Source of the DNA: Planktothrix serta PCC 8927
Lineage (GTDB): Bacteria; Cyanobacteriota; Cyanobacteriia; Cyanobacteriales; Microcoleaceae
Length of the DNA: 64,000 nt
Direction: 5' to 3'
NCBI RefSeq assembly: GCF_900010725.2
Contig: NZ_LR734824.1
Span: forward strand, 30,047-94,046
Part shown: piece by piece, positions 17,375-27,437 of the stretch
How the letters are laid out: each line of letters opens with the position of its first letter
Numbering within the stretch: the stretch's first letter is position 1
Program-made: the position numbers and the translations under genes
Notes under the pieces: generated by a model
The model's input: only the letters and a program-made list of their open reading frames with translations
Databases searched by the model: none
Told to the model about the DNA's origin: nothing

Positions 17375-17770
17375 ATGAAACAGTATCAACGAATTATTTT
17401 TATTAGTTTAATCGCGTTAATTCCGATAGGATTAGCGAGTAAATTTTATCAGGGGCCGTTTGATTTATGGCTGAATAATTCTGTGGGTGGGGTATTTTAT
17501 GAAATGTTTTGGATATTTTTAGTGGTTTTAATTAAACCTCAATTATCCCCTGGATGGGTCGCACTTTGGATATTTATAATTACTTCTAGTTTAGAATTTG
17601 CTCAACTCTGGAAACCTCCTTTTTTAGAAGTGATTCGGGCGACTTTATGGGGTCGTTTGTTACTCGGAACAACCTTTTCCGGGTGGGATTTTCCCTATTA
17701 TATTATCGGTTGCGGGTTGGCTTGGTTAAGCTTAAAATATCTTAAATCTTATTTAAAATTAACAGATTAA
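17375..17770 (+). CDS. DUF2809-type small membrane protein
   Basis: A 131-residue protein with about four membrane helices. The segments IIFISLIALIPIGLASKF, GGVFYEMFWIFLVVLIKP, ALWIFIITSSLEFAQLWKPP and DFPYYIIGCGLAWLSLKYL match the DUF2809 family layout, including the conserved SLEFAQLWKP region. The function of this family is unknown. ATG at 17375 is chosen; a dispersed palindrome sits directly before it. It is convergent with endonuclease V, 26 bases apart. Confidence 0.75.
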   Translation: MKQYQRIIFISLIALIPIGLASKFYQGPFDLWLNNSVGGVFYEMFWIFLVVLIKPQLSPGWVALWIFIITSSLEFAQLWKPPFLEVIRATLWGRLLLGTTFSGWDFPYYIIGCGLAWLSLKYLKSYLKLTD

Positions 17771-17796
17771 ATTAATGACTGGGTATATAATAAAAA

Positions 17797-18459
17797 TTAA
17801 GTATGGGAAGCTAATTTATCCGCCCATCGGGTAGTTTCCGGTAAACGATATTTAGTAGTACAGTTTAACACATAATCAATAGACGTTTCTAAACTAATCC
17901 GATGACCTGGGGAAATATAAAGGGGTCTAACATTCGTTCTTGAACGTAGCACCGCACCGATAATTTCTCCTTTATTTTTTAACGGTGTCCAACTGCCTTT
18001 TTCAGCCGGGAGATCGTCATGTTTTCCGATTAATAAAGATTTAGCCGCCCCAATGGTCGGTTGATCAATTAATACTCCTAAATGACAGGCTAATCCAAAC
18101 CGCCTGGGGTGGGCAATTCCTTGACCATCACAGATGATTAAATCAGGGGTTATTGTTAATTGTTCCAACACATCTAAAATTACAGGAATTTCTCGAAACG
18201 ATAAAAACCCAGGAATATAAGGAAAGGTGGTTGGACGTTGAGCGATCGCAGTTTCTTGTAAAGTTAAATCAGGAAAACTTAAGACTGCCACGGCTGCTTG
18301 AGAAATGGTATAATTCTGTTTAAATCCCACATCAACCCCAGCCACATATTTGACAGTTTCTAATTCATCTGTTGTCCGAACTAACGATTTAAGTTGGTTT
18401 TGAATTATCATCGCATCTTCAACCGTTGTTGGCCATGTTTCCGGGCGTTGAATGTTCAT
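17797..18459 (-). CDS. nfi: Endonuclease V (deoxyinosine 3' endonuclease)
   Basis: This repair nuclease cuts near deoxyinosine in DNA. The catalytic-domain motifs VAGVDVGF (first acidic metal ligand), LIICDGQGIAHPRRFGLA (second acidic ligand with the conserved basic residues) and HLGVLIDQPTIGAAKSLLIG are all present. ATG at 18459 gives about 220 residues; an in-frame GTG at 18483 would extend it by eight. The length is normal for bacterial Nfi. It is on the same strand as flv1 upstream but separated by about 160 bases with a partial hairpin. Confidence 0.93.
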   Translation of the reverse strand: MNIQRPETWPTTVEDAMIIQNQLKSLVRTTDELETVKYVAGVDVGFKQNYTISQAAVAVLSFPDLTLQETAIAQRPTTFPYIPGFLSFREIPVILDVLEQLTITPDLIICDGQGIAHPRRFGLACHLGVLIDQPTIGAAKSLLIGKHDDLPAEKGSWTPLKNKGEIIGAVLRSRTNVRPLYISPGHRISLETSIDYVLNCTTKYRLPETTRWADKLASHT

Positions 18460-18621
18460 GGTTTTTTCTAATCTTGGTTTCACTGAATTGCAATTTGTCC
18501 CAAACGCTTGAGAATCTGCAACACCTCATAGAGTTGGTTACGACGGGGGCGGATGCGATCGCAATTTATTTAAAACCGGGTTTCTTCAATAAAAGTCTCA
18601 AAAACCCGATTTTTATCTGGA

Positions 18622-20346
18622 TTAATACTGCGATCCTGTTTTGCGATAATGAACGGCTGTAACCCCTTCTGGATTTAACACCTGACCATTATTAACACTT
18701 GCATAAATTACCCAATGATCACCACATTCCATCCGGTTTTTAACCTCACATTCCAGATAAGCTAAGGCATCTTTTAAGATCAAACAACCATTAGATGCTT
18801 CTTCTGTTTCTATGTCTACAAACCGATCTTCTCCGGGTTCAAATCGCTTCAGAAAATGTTTTCGCAGTTGTTTTCCTTCCTGCAAAATATTCAGAACAAA
18901 GCGATCGCCAATATGAGTTAAGGGTTCCAACGCCCGATCCTTAGCGACGGCGACGGTAAACCCAGGAGGGTTAAAGGTAGCTTGGGACACCCAGGACGCT
19001 AACATGGCACTATTTAGCTCGCCTCGATGACCGGAAACAACACACAACGAACCCACCAAACGCCCCATGGCTTGGGCGGTGCGATCGGCTCCCGATGAGG
19101 TTGCTGTAGGACGAAAGGCCCGCCGTTTTTGGGTGCGTTTTAAGGTTTGGGCAAAATCAACCGCCGCTTCTTTGCAAGTTTGTAGGGTAATATCCGTTGG
19201 CGCAAATTTCACCCGAATGGGTTCAAAACCAAATTTATAACCCGCATCTTTTAAGCGACCTTCTAATAAATCAATGGCTTCTCCACTCCATCCATACGAC
19301 CCAAAAACTCCCGCTAATTTATTCGTAGAAGCCGTATTTAAAATCACCCCTAAAGCAGTTTGAATTTGGGTTGGCGCATGACCTCCTAAGGTCGGTGAAC
19401 CAATAATAAATCCATCACATTTTTCTAAGGCTTCTTGAATTTCTGAGGATTTGGCATATTCACAATTAATTAATTCAACCGCAACATCAGATTTTGTTAA
19501 TCCTTTAGCGATCGCTTGGGCGACTGTAGCCGTATTTCCATAAGCTGAAGCATATAATAAAGCTACATTTAACTCCTGTGCTTTTTGTTTTTCACTCCAA
19601 TTTTGATATAAATTTGTTAATTCAGTTTTGCCATATTTGACTAACGGCCCATGACCTGTTCCGTATAATTTAATCGCGGGTAAGTCTTTAATTTTATCGA
19701 GAGTGGAGAGAACTTGTTTAGCTTGGGAAGCATGAAGACAGTCATAATAAAACCGCCGATCATCGCTATATACTGACCAGCCTTCATCAAACACTTGATC
19801 GCCGCAAACATGGGCTCCAAATAGTTTATCGGAGAATAAAATTTCCGTCGCCGGATCATAAGTTAAAAGGGCATCAGGCCAGCGAGGAGTGGGCGTGGCA
19901 ATAAACTGTAATTGATGACCTTGACCTAAATCTAAGGTTTCTTCTCCTTTGATCAGGATAATTTTTAAGTTGTCGTCTTCAAAATATTCTCGTAAAGCTA
20001 AAGCGGCGGGATTAGAACAGACAAAAGTTGCCTGAGGTGATAATGCCAATAATGCCTTTAATGTCGCGCCTCGATTTGCATTAAAATGACCCAAAACAAT
20101 ATAATTTAACTGTTCTAAATTCAAGCGAGTTTTTAACGCTTCCAGATAATTTTGGGTAAACGATTCTCCAGGGGGATCAATAATTGCGGTTTGATCAGCT
20201 TCAATCACATAACTATTTGCCGTTGTTCCCCGTTGTAGAGAATATTCAACTTCAAATTTCAACCGATCCCAAGTGCGCGATCGCACCACTTTTGTCTGAT
20301 TTCCAATTAAAAAAACTTGAACATCGCGCGCTTTTTGATTAGGCAT
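18622..20346 (-). CDS. flv1: Flavodiiron protein, Flv1 type (non-canonical metal site)
   Basis: This is a cyanobacterial flavodiiron protein with three domains: metallo-beta-lactamase-like (about 1-250), flavodoxin (about 258-400) and a C-terminal flavin reductase (about 430-574). The usual HxExDH iron-ligand motif is replaced by His87-Phe-Asn-Ala-Asn-Arg, as in Flv1/Flv2 proteins. The partner 106 bases upstream has the canonical motif, and no small sll0218-like gene lies between, so Flv1/Flv3 is favoured over Flv2/Flv4. The Flv1/Flv3 heterodimer reduces oxygen to water downstream of photosystem I, protecting it under fluctuating light. Confidence 0.88.
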   Translation of the reverse strand: MPNQKARDVQVFLIGNQTKVVRSRTWDRLKFEVEYSLQRGTTANSYVIEADQTAIIDPPGESFTQNYLEALKTRLNLEQLNYIVLGHFNANRGATLKALLALSPQATFVCSNPAALALREYFEDDNLKIILIKGEETLDLGQGHQLQFIATPTPRWPDALLTYDPATEILFSDKLFGAHVCGDQVFDEGWSVYSDDRRFYYDCLHASQAKQVLSTLDKIKDLPAIKLYGTGHGPLVKYGKTELTNLYQNWSEKQKAQELNVALLYASAYGNTATVAQAIAKGLTKSDVAVELINCEYAKSSEIQEALEKCDGFIIGSPTLGGHAPTQIQTALGVILNTASTNKLAGVFGSYGWSGEAIDLLEGRLKDAGYKFGFEPIRVKFAPTDITLQTCKEAAVDFAQTLKRTQKRRAFRPTATSSGADRTAQAMGRLVGSLCVVSGHRGELNSAMLASWVSQATFNPPGFTVAVAKDRALEPLTHIGDRFVLNILQEGKQLRKHFLKRFEPGEDRFVDIETEEASNGCLILKDALAYLECEVKNRMECGDHWVIYASVNNGQVLNPEGVTAVHYRKTGSQY

Positions 20347-20349
20347 AAT

Positions 20350-20440
20350 TCTCAGGTGTCAGGTGTCAGGTTTCGGGTTCAGTCAACGGTCAACCGTCCC
20401 CCCCAACCCCGTGTACAGGGGGCAAGGGGAGCGTCAACCG
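20350..20440. repeat. Heptamer and GTCAACGGTCAACCGT repeats between flv1 and flv3
   Basis: Copies of CAGGTGT and of the GTCAAC/GGTCAACCGT type fill the short gap. Similar repeats occur at 2762, 7222-7253 and 23685. Confidence 0.6.
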
Positions 20441-20452
20441 TCAACATTCTTC

Positions 20453-22183
20453 TTAATAGTGATTTCCCACTTTGCGATGGTGAACCGCAGGTAATACATC
20501 AGGATCACTGACTCGTCCACTCTCAACGGTGGCGTAAACAATCCAGTGATCACTTAACTCCATCCGACTTTGGACTTGACATTCTAAATAAGCCAAGGAT
20601 TCTGTTAAAATCGGACTGCCATTGTTAGCCGTTTGGGTGTTAATTCCTTCAAACCGATCCGCACCGGGAGCAAAGCGTTTTAAGAAGTGTCTCATCAATT
20701 TTTGATAATTATTTTCTGCCAAAACATTCAGCACAAATTGATCATCCACTTGCATTAAGGCTTCAATTGCCCGATCTTTTGCTACAGCAATTGTTAATCC
20801 TAAAGGTTGAAAACTAGCTTGAGTTACCCAAGAGGCTAACATCGCACTACTGACTTCCCCTTTTTGAGCCGTAATAATATACAATCCACCGCTTAAGCGT
20901 CCCATGGCTTTATCTAAGTTTGTATCCAGGGATTTCATCTGCTTAACGGTTTTATCCCGGCTTAACCATTGTCCGATATCTGTACCCGCTTCATCGCAGG
21001 TTTGATAGGTAGTATCATGGGGAGTTTCAGTAATCCGAATGGAAGGAAATGCTTGTTTTAATCCCGCGTCATTCAGTTTAACTTGCAAGGGATATAACGA
21101 TAAATCATTGCCTCCCCCCGACTCATATAAACCGTAAGATTGTTTATTATGAGCGGATGCAATAATCGTATTAATCGTTTCTTCTGCGAGTTCAGAACCT
21201 ACACCAGAAACGGGTGGCATTCCAATCACAAATCCGGTAGAACTCATTACTAATTCTCGAACTTCCGTAGCTTCGGCGGTGCGTAAATCCATCATTTCTA
21301 CGGCAACACCTGTTTTTGTAATCCCGTGGGCAATGGCTTGGGAAAGGCGATCGCTGTATCCATAATCAGAGAAATAAAACACCGCTACCGTGGTTTCCGA
21401 TTTAGTTTGTTCGTGGCTCCATTGCCAATAACGTCCTTTTAATTCTCCTAAATTATGTCGCAGTAACGGCCCATGTCCGGTGGCAATCGTGGTAATTTCT
21501 CCTAAAGGTTCCATGCGTTTCATCGCGTTAATTACTGAACGAGCATTAGGAGCCATTAAACACTCATAATAAAAGCGAAAATCGGGTTCAATATCGGCTA
21601 AGTTTTCATCGTAGGTATGATCGGAACAATAGTGCATTCCAAACGCATCGCAAGTAAATAAGGTTTGGCTTTTCCGATCAAAGGTGAAAATTGTATCCGG
21701 CCAATGTAAATTCGGGGCGGAAATGAATTCTAAAACATGATCATTTCCTAGATCTAAGCTATCCCCATTTTTCACTAACTGTCTTTTAAAGGGCGTATGG
21801 GTTAAATTTTCTAAAAATTGAATCGCAACTTTTGAACCCACAACAGTAGCGTTCGGAGCAAGTTCTAAAATATCTTTGACTAAGCCGCTGTGATCGGGTT
21901 CGGTATGACTAATAATTAAATAGTCAATATCCGCAGGATTAATTAATCCTTTCAAGGTGTCTAAATACAGTTGGCGAAACTTAGCATGGGATGTATCAAC
22001 GAGGGCTGTTTTTTCTCCTCGAATGATAAATGAATTATAGGTTGTACCGTTTTGTAAACCAAATTCTATATCAAATCTATCCCGATCCCAATCCAGGGAA
22101 CGAATAGTTGTGGTATCAACAGCAATCTCTTTAACTTCAATGGTTAAACGATTTTGTTTTACACGGTCAGTGAGGGCTACCAT
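20453..22183 (-). CDS. flv3: Flavodiiron protein, Flv3 type (canonical diiron site)
   Basis: Same three-domain layout as its neighbour and 576 residues long. The diiron motif is intact: His93-Thr-Glu95-Pro-Asp97-His98 in SHTEPDHSG. The flavodoxin domain (VAVFYFSDYGYSDRLSQAIA) and the flavin reductase domain (MGRLSGGLYIITAQKGEVSS) follow. In Synechocystis the canonical partner is Flv3 of the light-induced oxygen-reduction pair. It is transcribed first, with flv1 downstream, suggesting an operon. An alternative Flv4 identity cannot be fully excluded without a tree. Confidence 0.88.
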   Translation of the reverse strand: MVALTDRVKQNRLTIEVKEIAVDTTTIRSLDWDRDRFDIEFGLQNGTTYNSFIIRGEKTALVDTSHAKFRQLYLDTLKGLINPADIDYLIISHTEPDHSGLVKDILELAPNATVVGSKVAIQFLENLTHTPFKRQLVKNGDSLDLGNDHVLEFISAPNLHWPDTIFTFDRKSQTLFTCDAFGMHYCSDHTYDENLADIEPDFRFYYECLMAPNARSVINAMKRMEPLGEITTIATGHGPLLRHNLGELKGRYWQWSHEQTKSETTVAVFYFSDYGYSDRLSQAIAHGITKTGVAVEMMDLRTAEATEVRELVMSSTGFVIGMPPVSGVGSELAEETINTIIASAHNKQSYGLYESGGGNDLSLYPLQVKLNDAGLKQAFPSIRITETPHDTTYQTCDEAGTDIGQWLSRDKTVKQMKSLDTNLDKAMGRLSGGLYIITAQKGEVSSAMLASWVTQASFQPLGLTIAVAKDRAIEALMQVDDQFVLNVLAENNYQKLMRHFLKRFAPGADRFEGINTQTANNGSPILTESLAYLECQVQSRMELSDHWIVYATVESGRVSDPDVLPAVHHRKVGNHY

Positions 22184-22303
22184 TCATGACCTCCCTAGAT
22201 AATTCATTATGGCTTTTTAACTTATTCTCTATTGTGCCATGAATTATTCGTAAAGATTTATTAAAAAACCTATAGCTTTATTAAGATTTGCAAAATTGAC
22301 ATA

Positions 22304-22326
22304 CTCCCTACGGCTAAAGCCGAGGG
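22304..22326 (-). mobile_element. Hairpin at the tnpB 3' end (right-end/omega-RNA candidate)
   Basis: Downstream of tnpB the sequence CCCTCGGCTTTAGCCGTAGGG forms a stem-loop typical of the right end of IS200/IS605 TnpB units, where the omega RNA terminates. The guide-adjacent boundary cannot be fixed by eye. Confidence 0.6.
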
Positions 22327-22341
22327 ATTCTTGTTCATGGT

Positions 22342-23577
22342 TCACAGAAGTCCATTTGCTATCTCTGGTTGCCCATCAATAGTAGAGACGGTCTTCTCCC
22401 CATGCTTTCCCGATTGCTCGGCAGATCCCTTTTGCCCAAAGGTACTGTGTTGCCATTCCATTCCCAGAATTCCCATACCCTTCTGGAGAATATTAATAGC
22501 CGCTTCTCTATGACGACAAATCTCTATTCCACAATTAGGACAGGAATGGGTTCTGCTACTCAATGACTTTTTCCCCCGATGACCGCAACTAAAACAATAT
22601 TGAAAAGTATAGTTAGGCGCAATCGCCACAACTGTTTTATCCCAAATTTTGCCGTAGTAGTTTAACCATTGGGTGAATTGATACCAACTCGGATCGGAAA
22701 TCGACTTAGCCAAGTAGTGATGCTTGACCATACTCCACACCTTTAAAGCTTCATAGACAATCACATCGTTAGAGTGAACTACGCACCGAGCTTGCTTAAT
22801 CGCCCAGTCTTTACGCTGTCTCTGAATTTTAAGGTGGATTTTACCCAGTCTTTTCCGAGCTTTATGATAATTCTTAGATTGGGGTTTTGCCCCTTTCACA
22901 AACTTTTTACTTAATCGTCTCTGAGCCTTTTTCAATTTGCGCTCAGATTTACTTAAGTAGTGGGGATACACTACAACGTTGTCATTTTGATCTTTAAAGA
23001 AATAGTTTAATCCCAGGTCTAATCCGACAACATTGCCAGTGTATTCAACCTTTTCCTTGCGGTCAATATCAAAGCAGAATTGGGCATAATAGCCATCTGC
23101 TCTTTTGACCACGCGAACACGGTTAATTTTTAATCGAAACAGGTCTTCCCTTGTTTCTTTGTTGCAATAAATAGATAAAGTACCGACATCAAAACCATCT
23201 GTGAAAGCGATATTCATGCAATCATCGGATAGTTTCCATCCAGAAACTTTATACTCTACAGAGCGACAATGCTTTTTAAATTGGGGATAAGCTTTTTTCT
23301 TTTTTTTCTTTCTACAACAACTGTAGAAGCTAGAAATCGAAGCCCATGCTCTTTCTGCACTAGCTTGACGAGCCGCCGAATTTAACTTTTTGGCAAAAGG
23401 AAATTCCTTGGCTAAGTCTTTGCATAGCGCATACAAATTAGCTTTACCTACTCCTTGATTATCCATCCAGTACCGAACACATTTGTTTCTAATAAATTGT
23501 GCGGTACGAATCGCTTCATCAATAGCTAGGTATTGCTCCTTAGTTCCGTTTATTAGCTTGGCTTCTCTAATTAACAT
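22342..23577 (-). CDS. tnpB: IS1341-type TnpB (RNA-guided nuclease family) with altered RuvC-III residue
   Basis: TnpB proteins are RNA-guided nucleases of IS200/IS605 elements. The 411-residue protein has an N-terminal helix-rich domain, RuvC-I with Asp187 (VGLDLGLN), RuvC-II with Glu276 (VIVYEALKV), and a zinc finger (Cys328, Cys331, Cys346, Cys349). At RuvC-III the family normally shows DRDxNAA; here it is CRHREAA, putting His356 where the catalytic Asp is expected and Glu358 two residues later. This predicts lost or changed cleavage. No tnpA lies nearby, so it is a solo element. The frame is otherwise intact. Confidence 0.9.
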   Translation of the reverse strand: MLIREAKLINGTKEQYLAIDEAIRTAQFIRNKCVRYWMDNQGVGKANLYALCKDLAKEFPFAKKLNSAARQASAERAWASISSFYSCCRKKKKKKAYPQFKKHCRSVEYKVSGWKLSDDCMNIAFTDGFDVGTLSIYCNKETREDLFRLKINRVRVVKRADGYYAQFCFDIDRKEKVEYTGNVVGLDLGLNYFFKDQNDNVVVYPHYLSKSERKLKKAQRRLSKKFVKGAKPQSKNYHKARKRLGKIHLKIQRQRKDWAIKQARCVVHSNDVIVYEALKVWSMVKHHYLAKSISDPSWYQFTQWLNYYGKIWDKTVVAIAPNYTFQYCFSCGHRGKKSLSSRTHSCPNCGIEICRHREAAINILQKGMGILGMEWQHSTFGQKGSAEQSGKHGEKTVSTIDGQPEIANGLL

Positions 23578-23786
23578 GACTCAATCTTACCACAGAATAT
23601 TCTAGATAAAACTTTTTCATGATGGATTTCTTCTAGGGGGGCTAAATTCTGGGGCTTTCCACTCGCTTTTCGGTAAAGGTATTGACCGTTGACTGTTGAC
23701 CTTGCCTATTGCCCATTAACTGATGACTGATTTACAGAACTTTAGCAATTGCGGTGAATTTTTTACACGATCTTTAAATAGGGGGG
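23578..23786. other. Intergenic region downstream of the tnpB start, no gene
   Basis: This is the sequence before the tnpB start codon, including a possible left end that I could not define. It contains a GTTGAC repeat near 23690 and no credible ORF. Confidence 0.4.
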
Positions 23787-23815
23787 TTGACCCCCTACAC
23801 TAAAAAGGTTATATT
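23787..23815 (+). promoter_or_regulatory. Consensus-like promoter for a small RNA
   Basis: A -35 box TTGACC (23787-23792) and a -10 box TATATT (23810-23815) are separated by exactly 17 bases, close to the sigma-70 consensus. Transcription should begin near 23821. Confidence 0.6.
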
Positions 23816-23820
23816 ATGCT

Positions 23821-23874
23821 ATGTAGATGCACCCTGATGGTAGGGAGAGTTGCCAAGGCGACTCTCTCTTTTTT
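23821..23874 (+). ncRNA. Candidate small RNA of about 55 nt
   Basis: The span from the predicted start to the terminator T-run is about 55 bases. The 5' part (about 23821-23844) has little self-structure and could pair with a target; the 3' part is the terminator stem. I do not recognise a known cyanobacterial sRNA family such as Yfr1 or Yfr2. It lies between tnpB and the 3' end of the adenosine deaminase-like gene. An ORF starting at 23816 would read through the terminator and is not credible. Confidence 0.5.
23845..23874 (+). terminator. Strong intrinsic terminator of the candidate sRNA
   Basis: A 10-bp stem (GAGAGTTGCC/GGCGACTCTC, one G-T pair) is followed by TC and six Ts. It is among the cleanest rho-independent terminators in the window and reads on the plus strand. 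Confidence 0.8.
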
Positions 23875-23999
23875 ATTGGCGGTTGACGATTTTTTCCCGC
23901 AAACCCCACAAATGTCTTACCACTGCGGGGATACGCTTAAAGAGGATACAGCAGACAGGAGACAGGAGAATAAATCAACTGCTCACTGTTTCCAATTGT

Positions 24000-25028
24000 T
24001 TAGACCATTGCAGGTTCGGGTTTTAATAGACCATGAAGAATTTGTGCGGGAGGGTTTTGATGAGGCCATGCAAAGGCATGACGAAAGGCGGCTTGTTGAC
24101 AAGCTTGTAATTCTTCAAACCCTAGAATATCAAGAGTTAATAAATTCTCGTATTCAAAGGGTAAACGCACGTTATGTAACCCGGCGTTATCGGTACAAAT
24201 TGCAATATCAACTCCCGCATCAAAACAGCGTTCAAAAACAATTTTTAATTGCTGAATATCCTTGAGGGTTCCGGTTTTAATGTAGGTCGTGGGACAGACT
24301 TCTAAACACTGGTTTTGACGCGCTAATTCCGGTAATAATTCCGGGTGTAATAACGGAATTTGGATACCGTGACCAATTCGCATTAAATAGGGCAATAATT
24401 CAGGATAACAACCTTGTGGGGTTTCATATAAATGTCCGGTGGTTTTTAACCCCAAGGATAAGGCGTATTTGTACAAATCAATAAACTCATCTAACCGTTG
24501 AGCATAATGATTATCACCTCCGGCGATATCAATAGCACAAACATATTCAGGCATTTGTGCAGCTAAATCAATAATAGCTCGGTTGACTTCAAGCGGAAGT
24601 CGGGTGTGCATACATAAAATTTGGCTGGTAATAATTGGAGTATCGCTGCTTTGACTGGCTTTTCCTACGACTTCCACAATTTCAGCCATACAATCAATTC
24701 GTTGGGACTGGCTGAGATGTTCAGGTGTTCGTAAATAGGGGGTATAGCGTAATTCTAAATACGCCAAATTTTCAAAAGTATAAGCACCCCGCATCAACCG
24801 ATAAATAAAATAGGGGAGGGTTTCAACAGTCTGCACACTTTCAACCATTGTATGCAGTTCTAAATATTCATCTAAGGTGTTGCGGGGTTTGGTATAAAAA
24901 TCCTCAAACTGTTCATATTCTACAAACCCTTCAGTTAACGGAGAGTTATGACGTTGGAAATACCGCCACAGAATACGCGGTACAACTGAACCCCCTAAAT
25001 GGCGATGTAACTCGGCGTGTAACGGCAT
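24000..25028 (-). CDS. Adenosine deaminase-like amidohydrolase
   Basis: This is a TIM-barrel metal-dependent deaminase of 342 residues. The zinc-binding HRH pair opens the chain (LHAELHRHLGGS), a later ligand and catalytic Glu lie in TTGHLYETP (the position of the usual HAGE), and CTDNAG corresponds to the usual TDDP. These departures from the consensus leave open whether the substrate is adenosine, a methylated adenine nucleotide or another aminopurine. The neighbour purA and the adenosine-kinase-like gene make a purine substrate plausible. It is divergent from purA. Confidence 0.8.
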   Translation of the reverse strand: MPLHAELHRHLGGSVVPRILWRYFQRHNSPLTEGFVEYEQFEDFYTKPRNTLDEYLELHTMVESVQTVETLPYFIYRLMRGAYTFENLAYLELRYTPYLRTPEHLSQSQRIDCMAEIVEVVGKASQSSDTPIITSQILCMHTRLPLEVNRAIIDLAAQMPEYVCAIDIAGGDNHYAQRLDEFIDLYKYALSLGLKTTGHLYETPQGCYPELLPYLMRIGHGIQIPLLHPELLPELARQNQCLEVCPTTYIKTGTLKDIQQLKIVFERCFDAGVDIAICTDNAGLHNVRLPFEYENLLTLDILGFEELQACQQAAFRHAFAWPHQNPPAQILHGLLKPEPAMV

Positions 25029-25233
25029 AGTGACTCTTAAATATAGGTTAAAACAATGGCGATCGCGCTACCCGTTTAAACATCTCTTGACTAACAGGAT
25101 TAACGGATCAGGATATTGAGCATTAACGATAACACAACCCTCAAAAAATATGGGGTCAAAACTAATGTTTTTATGAAAATTCTTATTTTTTAGGAGAATC
25201 ACCCAAAACCCATTTTTATTTGTTATAGTTCGA

Positions 25234-25263
25234 GGGAACAGGGAATAGGGAACAGGGAACAGG
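25234..25263. repeat. GGGAACA heptamer repeat
   Basis: Four copies of GGGAACA/GGGAATA form the complement of the GTTCCCT family seen beside dnaA and before the TerD genes. Confidence 0.8.
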
Positions 25264-25392
25264 ATTTACAAATGTCCTAACTGTAATCCGTAGTGCTATA
25301 AAATAAAATTTTGGATAAAAATTAATAAATTAGAAAAAAAATACTTTTGCTACTTGTTTTCAGATTGAACTCAAAAAACGAGATAGTCTGTA

Positions 25393-25420
25393 GTAGAGAC
25401 GCGCCATGTCGCGTCTCTAC
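25393..25420. repeat. GTAGAGACGCG palindrome
   Basis: A perfect 11-bp inverted repeat (GTAGAGACGCG/CGCGTCTCTAC) with a 6-base loop. This dispersed palindrome type is common in cyanobacteria. Confidence 0.7.
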
Positions 25421-25434
25421 AGGGTTCAACGAGG

Positions 25435-25590
25435 GTCAACAACCCACCACTGACTTGAGTACAAGTACAGTGGGGGCTTGAAATACAGCCCTAGTTCGTA
25501 CCCGCCTAAGTCTTAACTGACTCCGTTATTTGGATGAACTATTGGGTAACAGTTCACAAAACTTAATTTGACAGAGTTTCCTAAATAACA
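25435..25590 (+). ncRNA. Degenerate copy of the HEARO-like element in the purA leader
   Basis: The start GTCAACAACCC parallels GTCAGCACCCC of the intact copies, and is followed by a long hairpin (about 25442-25470). A 19-base block (25504-25522) is identical to 9967-9985 in copy 2. The later AACAGTT...GACAGAG piece looks like an eroded AACAGTTTTACGAG...GACAGTG. The 3' conserved blocks are missing. It ends within 40 bases of the purA start, in sense. Confidence 0.5.
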
Positions 25591-25610
25591 GATAATCAGG
25601 ATTTGTGTAA

Positions 25611-26972
<1,362 letters not shown>

Positions 26973-27017
26973 AAGTGTTGCATCCTGTCTTTTTGTGGTA
27001 ATATTTTTTCTCTTTAA

Positions 27018-27050
27018 AACGTAGCTTGGAATGTCAATCCATGCTACGTT
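27018..27050. terminator. Hairpin after purA
   Basis: A long stem (AACGTAGCTTGGA paired with TCCATGCTACGTT, one mismatch) is followed by an AT-rich stretch, 45 bases after the purA stop. It probably ends the purA transcript. Confidence 0.65.
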
Positions 27051-27181
27051 AAATATTTTACTCCCTCTGCTGGGGATTGCGTTTATATACTAGGAGGATG
27101 TCAACGAAGAATCTCCACTGTAGAAGTACCGAGAAAACATCGGATTAGTGCCTATCTATAAAATCTTAAAGGAAGTATTAA

Positions 27182-27397
27182 ATGCCTGATTTTATGTCCG
27201 ATGAAGACAGAATGATAGAAATATTAATTAAACATAGAGACTTGAAGAGATTTGTTATAAAGAAATTGAAAGAAGAAGGAATAAGTTGTCAGGAAACCAC
27301 TAAAAATGATCCGAAAGGAGATATTTTAATTGTTAATCCTGAAGATGTCGCAAGGGTTAAAGAAATTATTAATCAAATGCAGAACAAGTCTAATTGA
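27182..27397 (+). CDS. Small protein of unknown function, cassette gene 1
   Basis: This 71-residue protein is not recognised. It has a charged N-terminal helix (SDEDRMIEILIKHRDLKRFVIKKL), a short strand-like middle (GDILIVNPE) and a C-terminal helix (DVARVKEIINQM), giving an alpha-beta-alpha outline. AAAGGAAG precedes the ATG. It opens a compact same-strand three-gene group lying between purA and rplY, which are neighbours in Synechocystis, so the group looks inserted. Its composition is visibly richer in A and T than purA. Confidence 0.65.
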   Translation: MPDFMSDEDRMIEILIKHRDLKRFVIKKLKEEGISCQETTKNDPKGDILIVNPEDVARVKEIINQMQNKSN

Positions 27398-27437
27398 TCA
27401 AAAAACTGTAATTGAATTCTTAAAACAATATTAAATC

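Noticed and set aside
18622-22183. Assignment of the flavodiiron pair as Flv2/Flv4
   Set aside because: The flv4-flv2 operon normally has a small sll0218-like membrane gene between the two. None is present here, so Flv1/Flv3 is preferred, though a phylogeny would be decisive.
23816-24265. 149-codon plus-strand ORF
   Set aside because: It would read through a strong intrinsic terminator and then runs antisense to the well-supported adenosine deaminase-like gene.
27093-27146. Small ORF after AGGAGG reading MSTKNLHCRSTEK
   Set aside because: The purine-rich sequence touches the ATG with no spacing, and the peptide has only 16 residues without homology.
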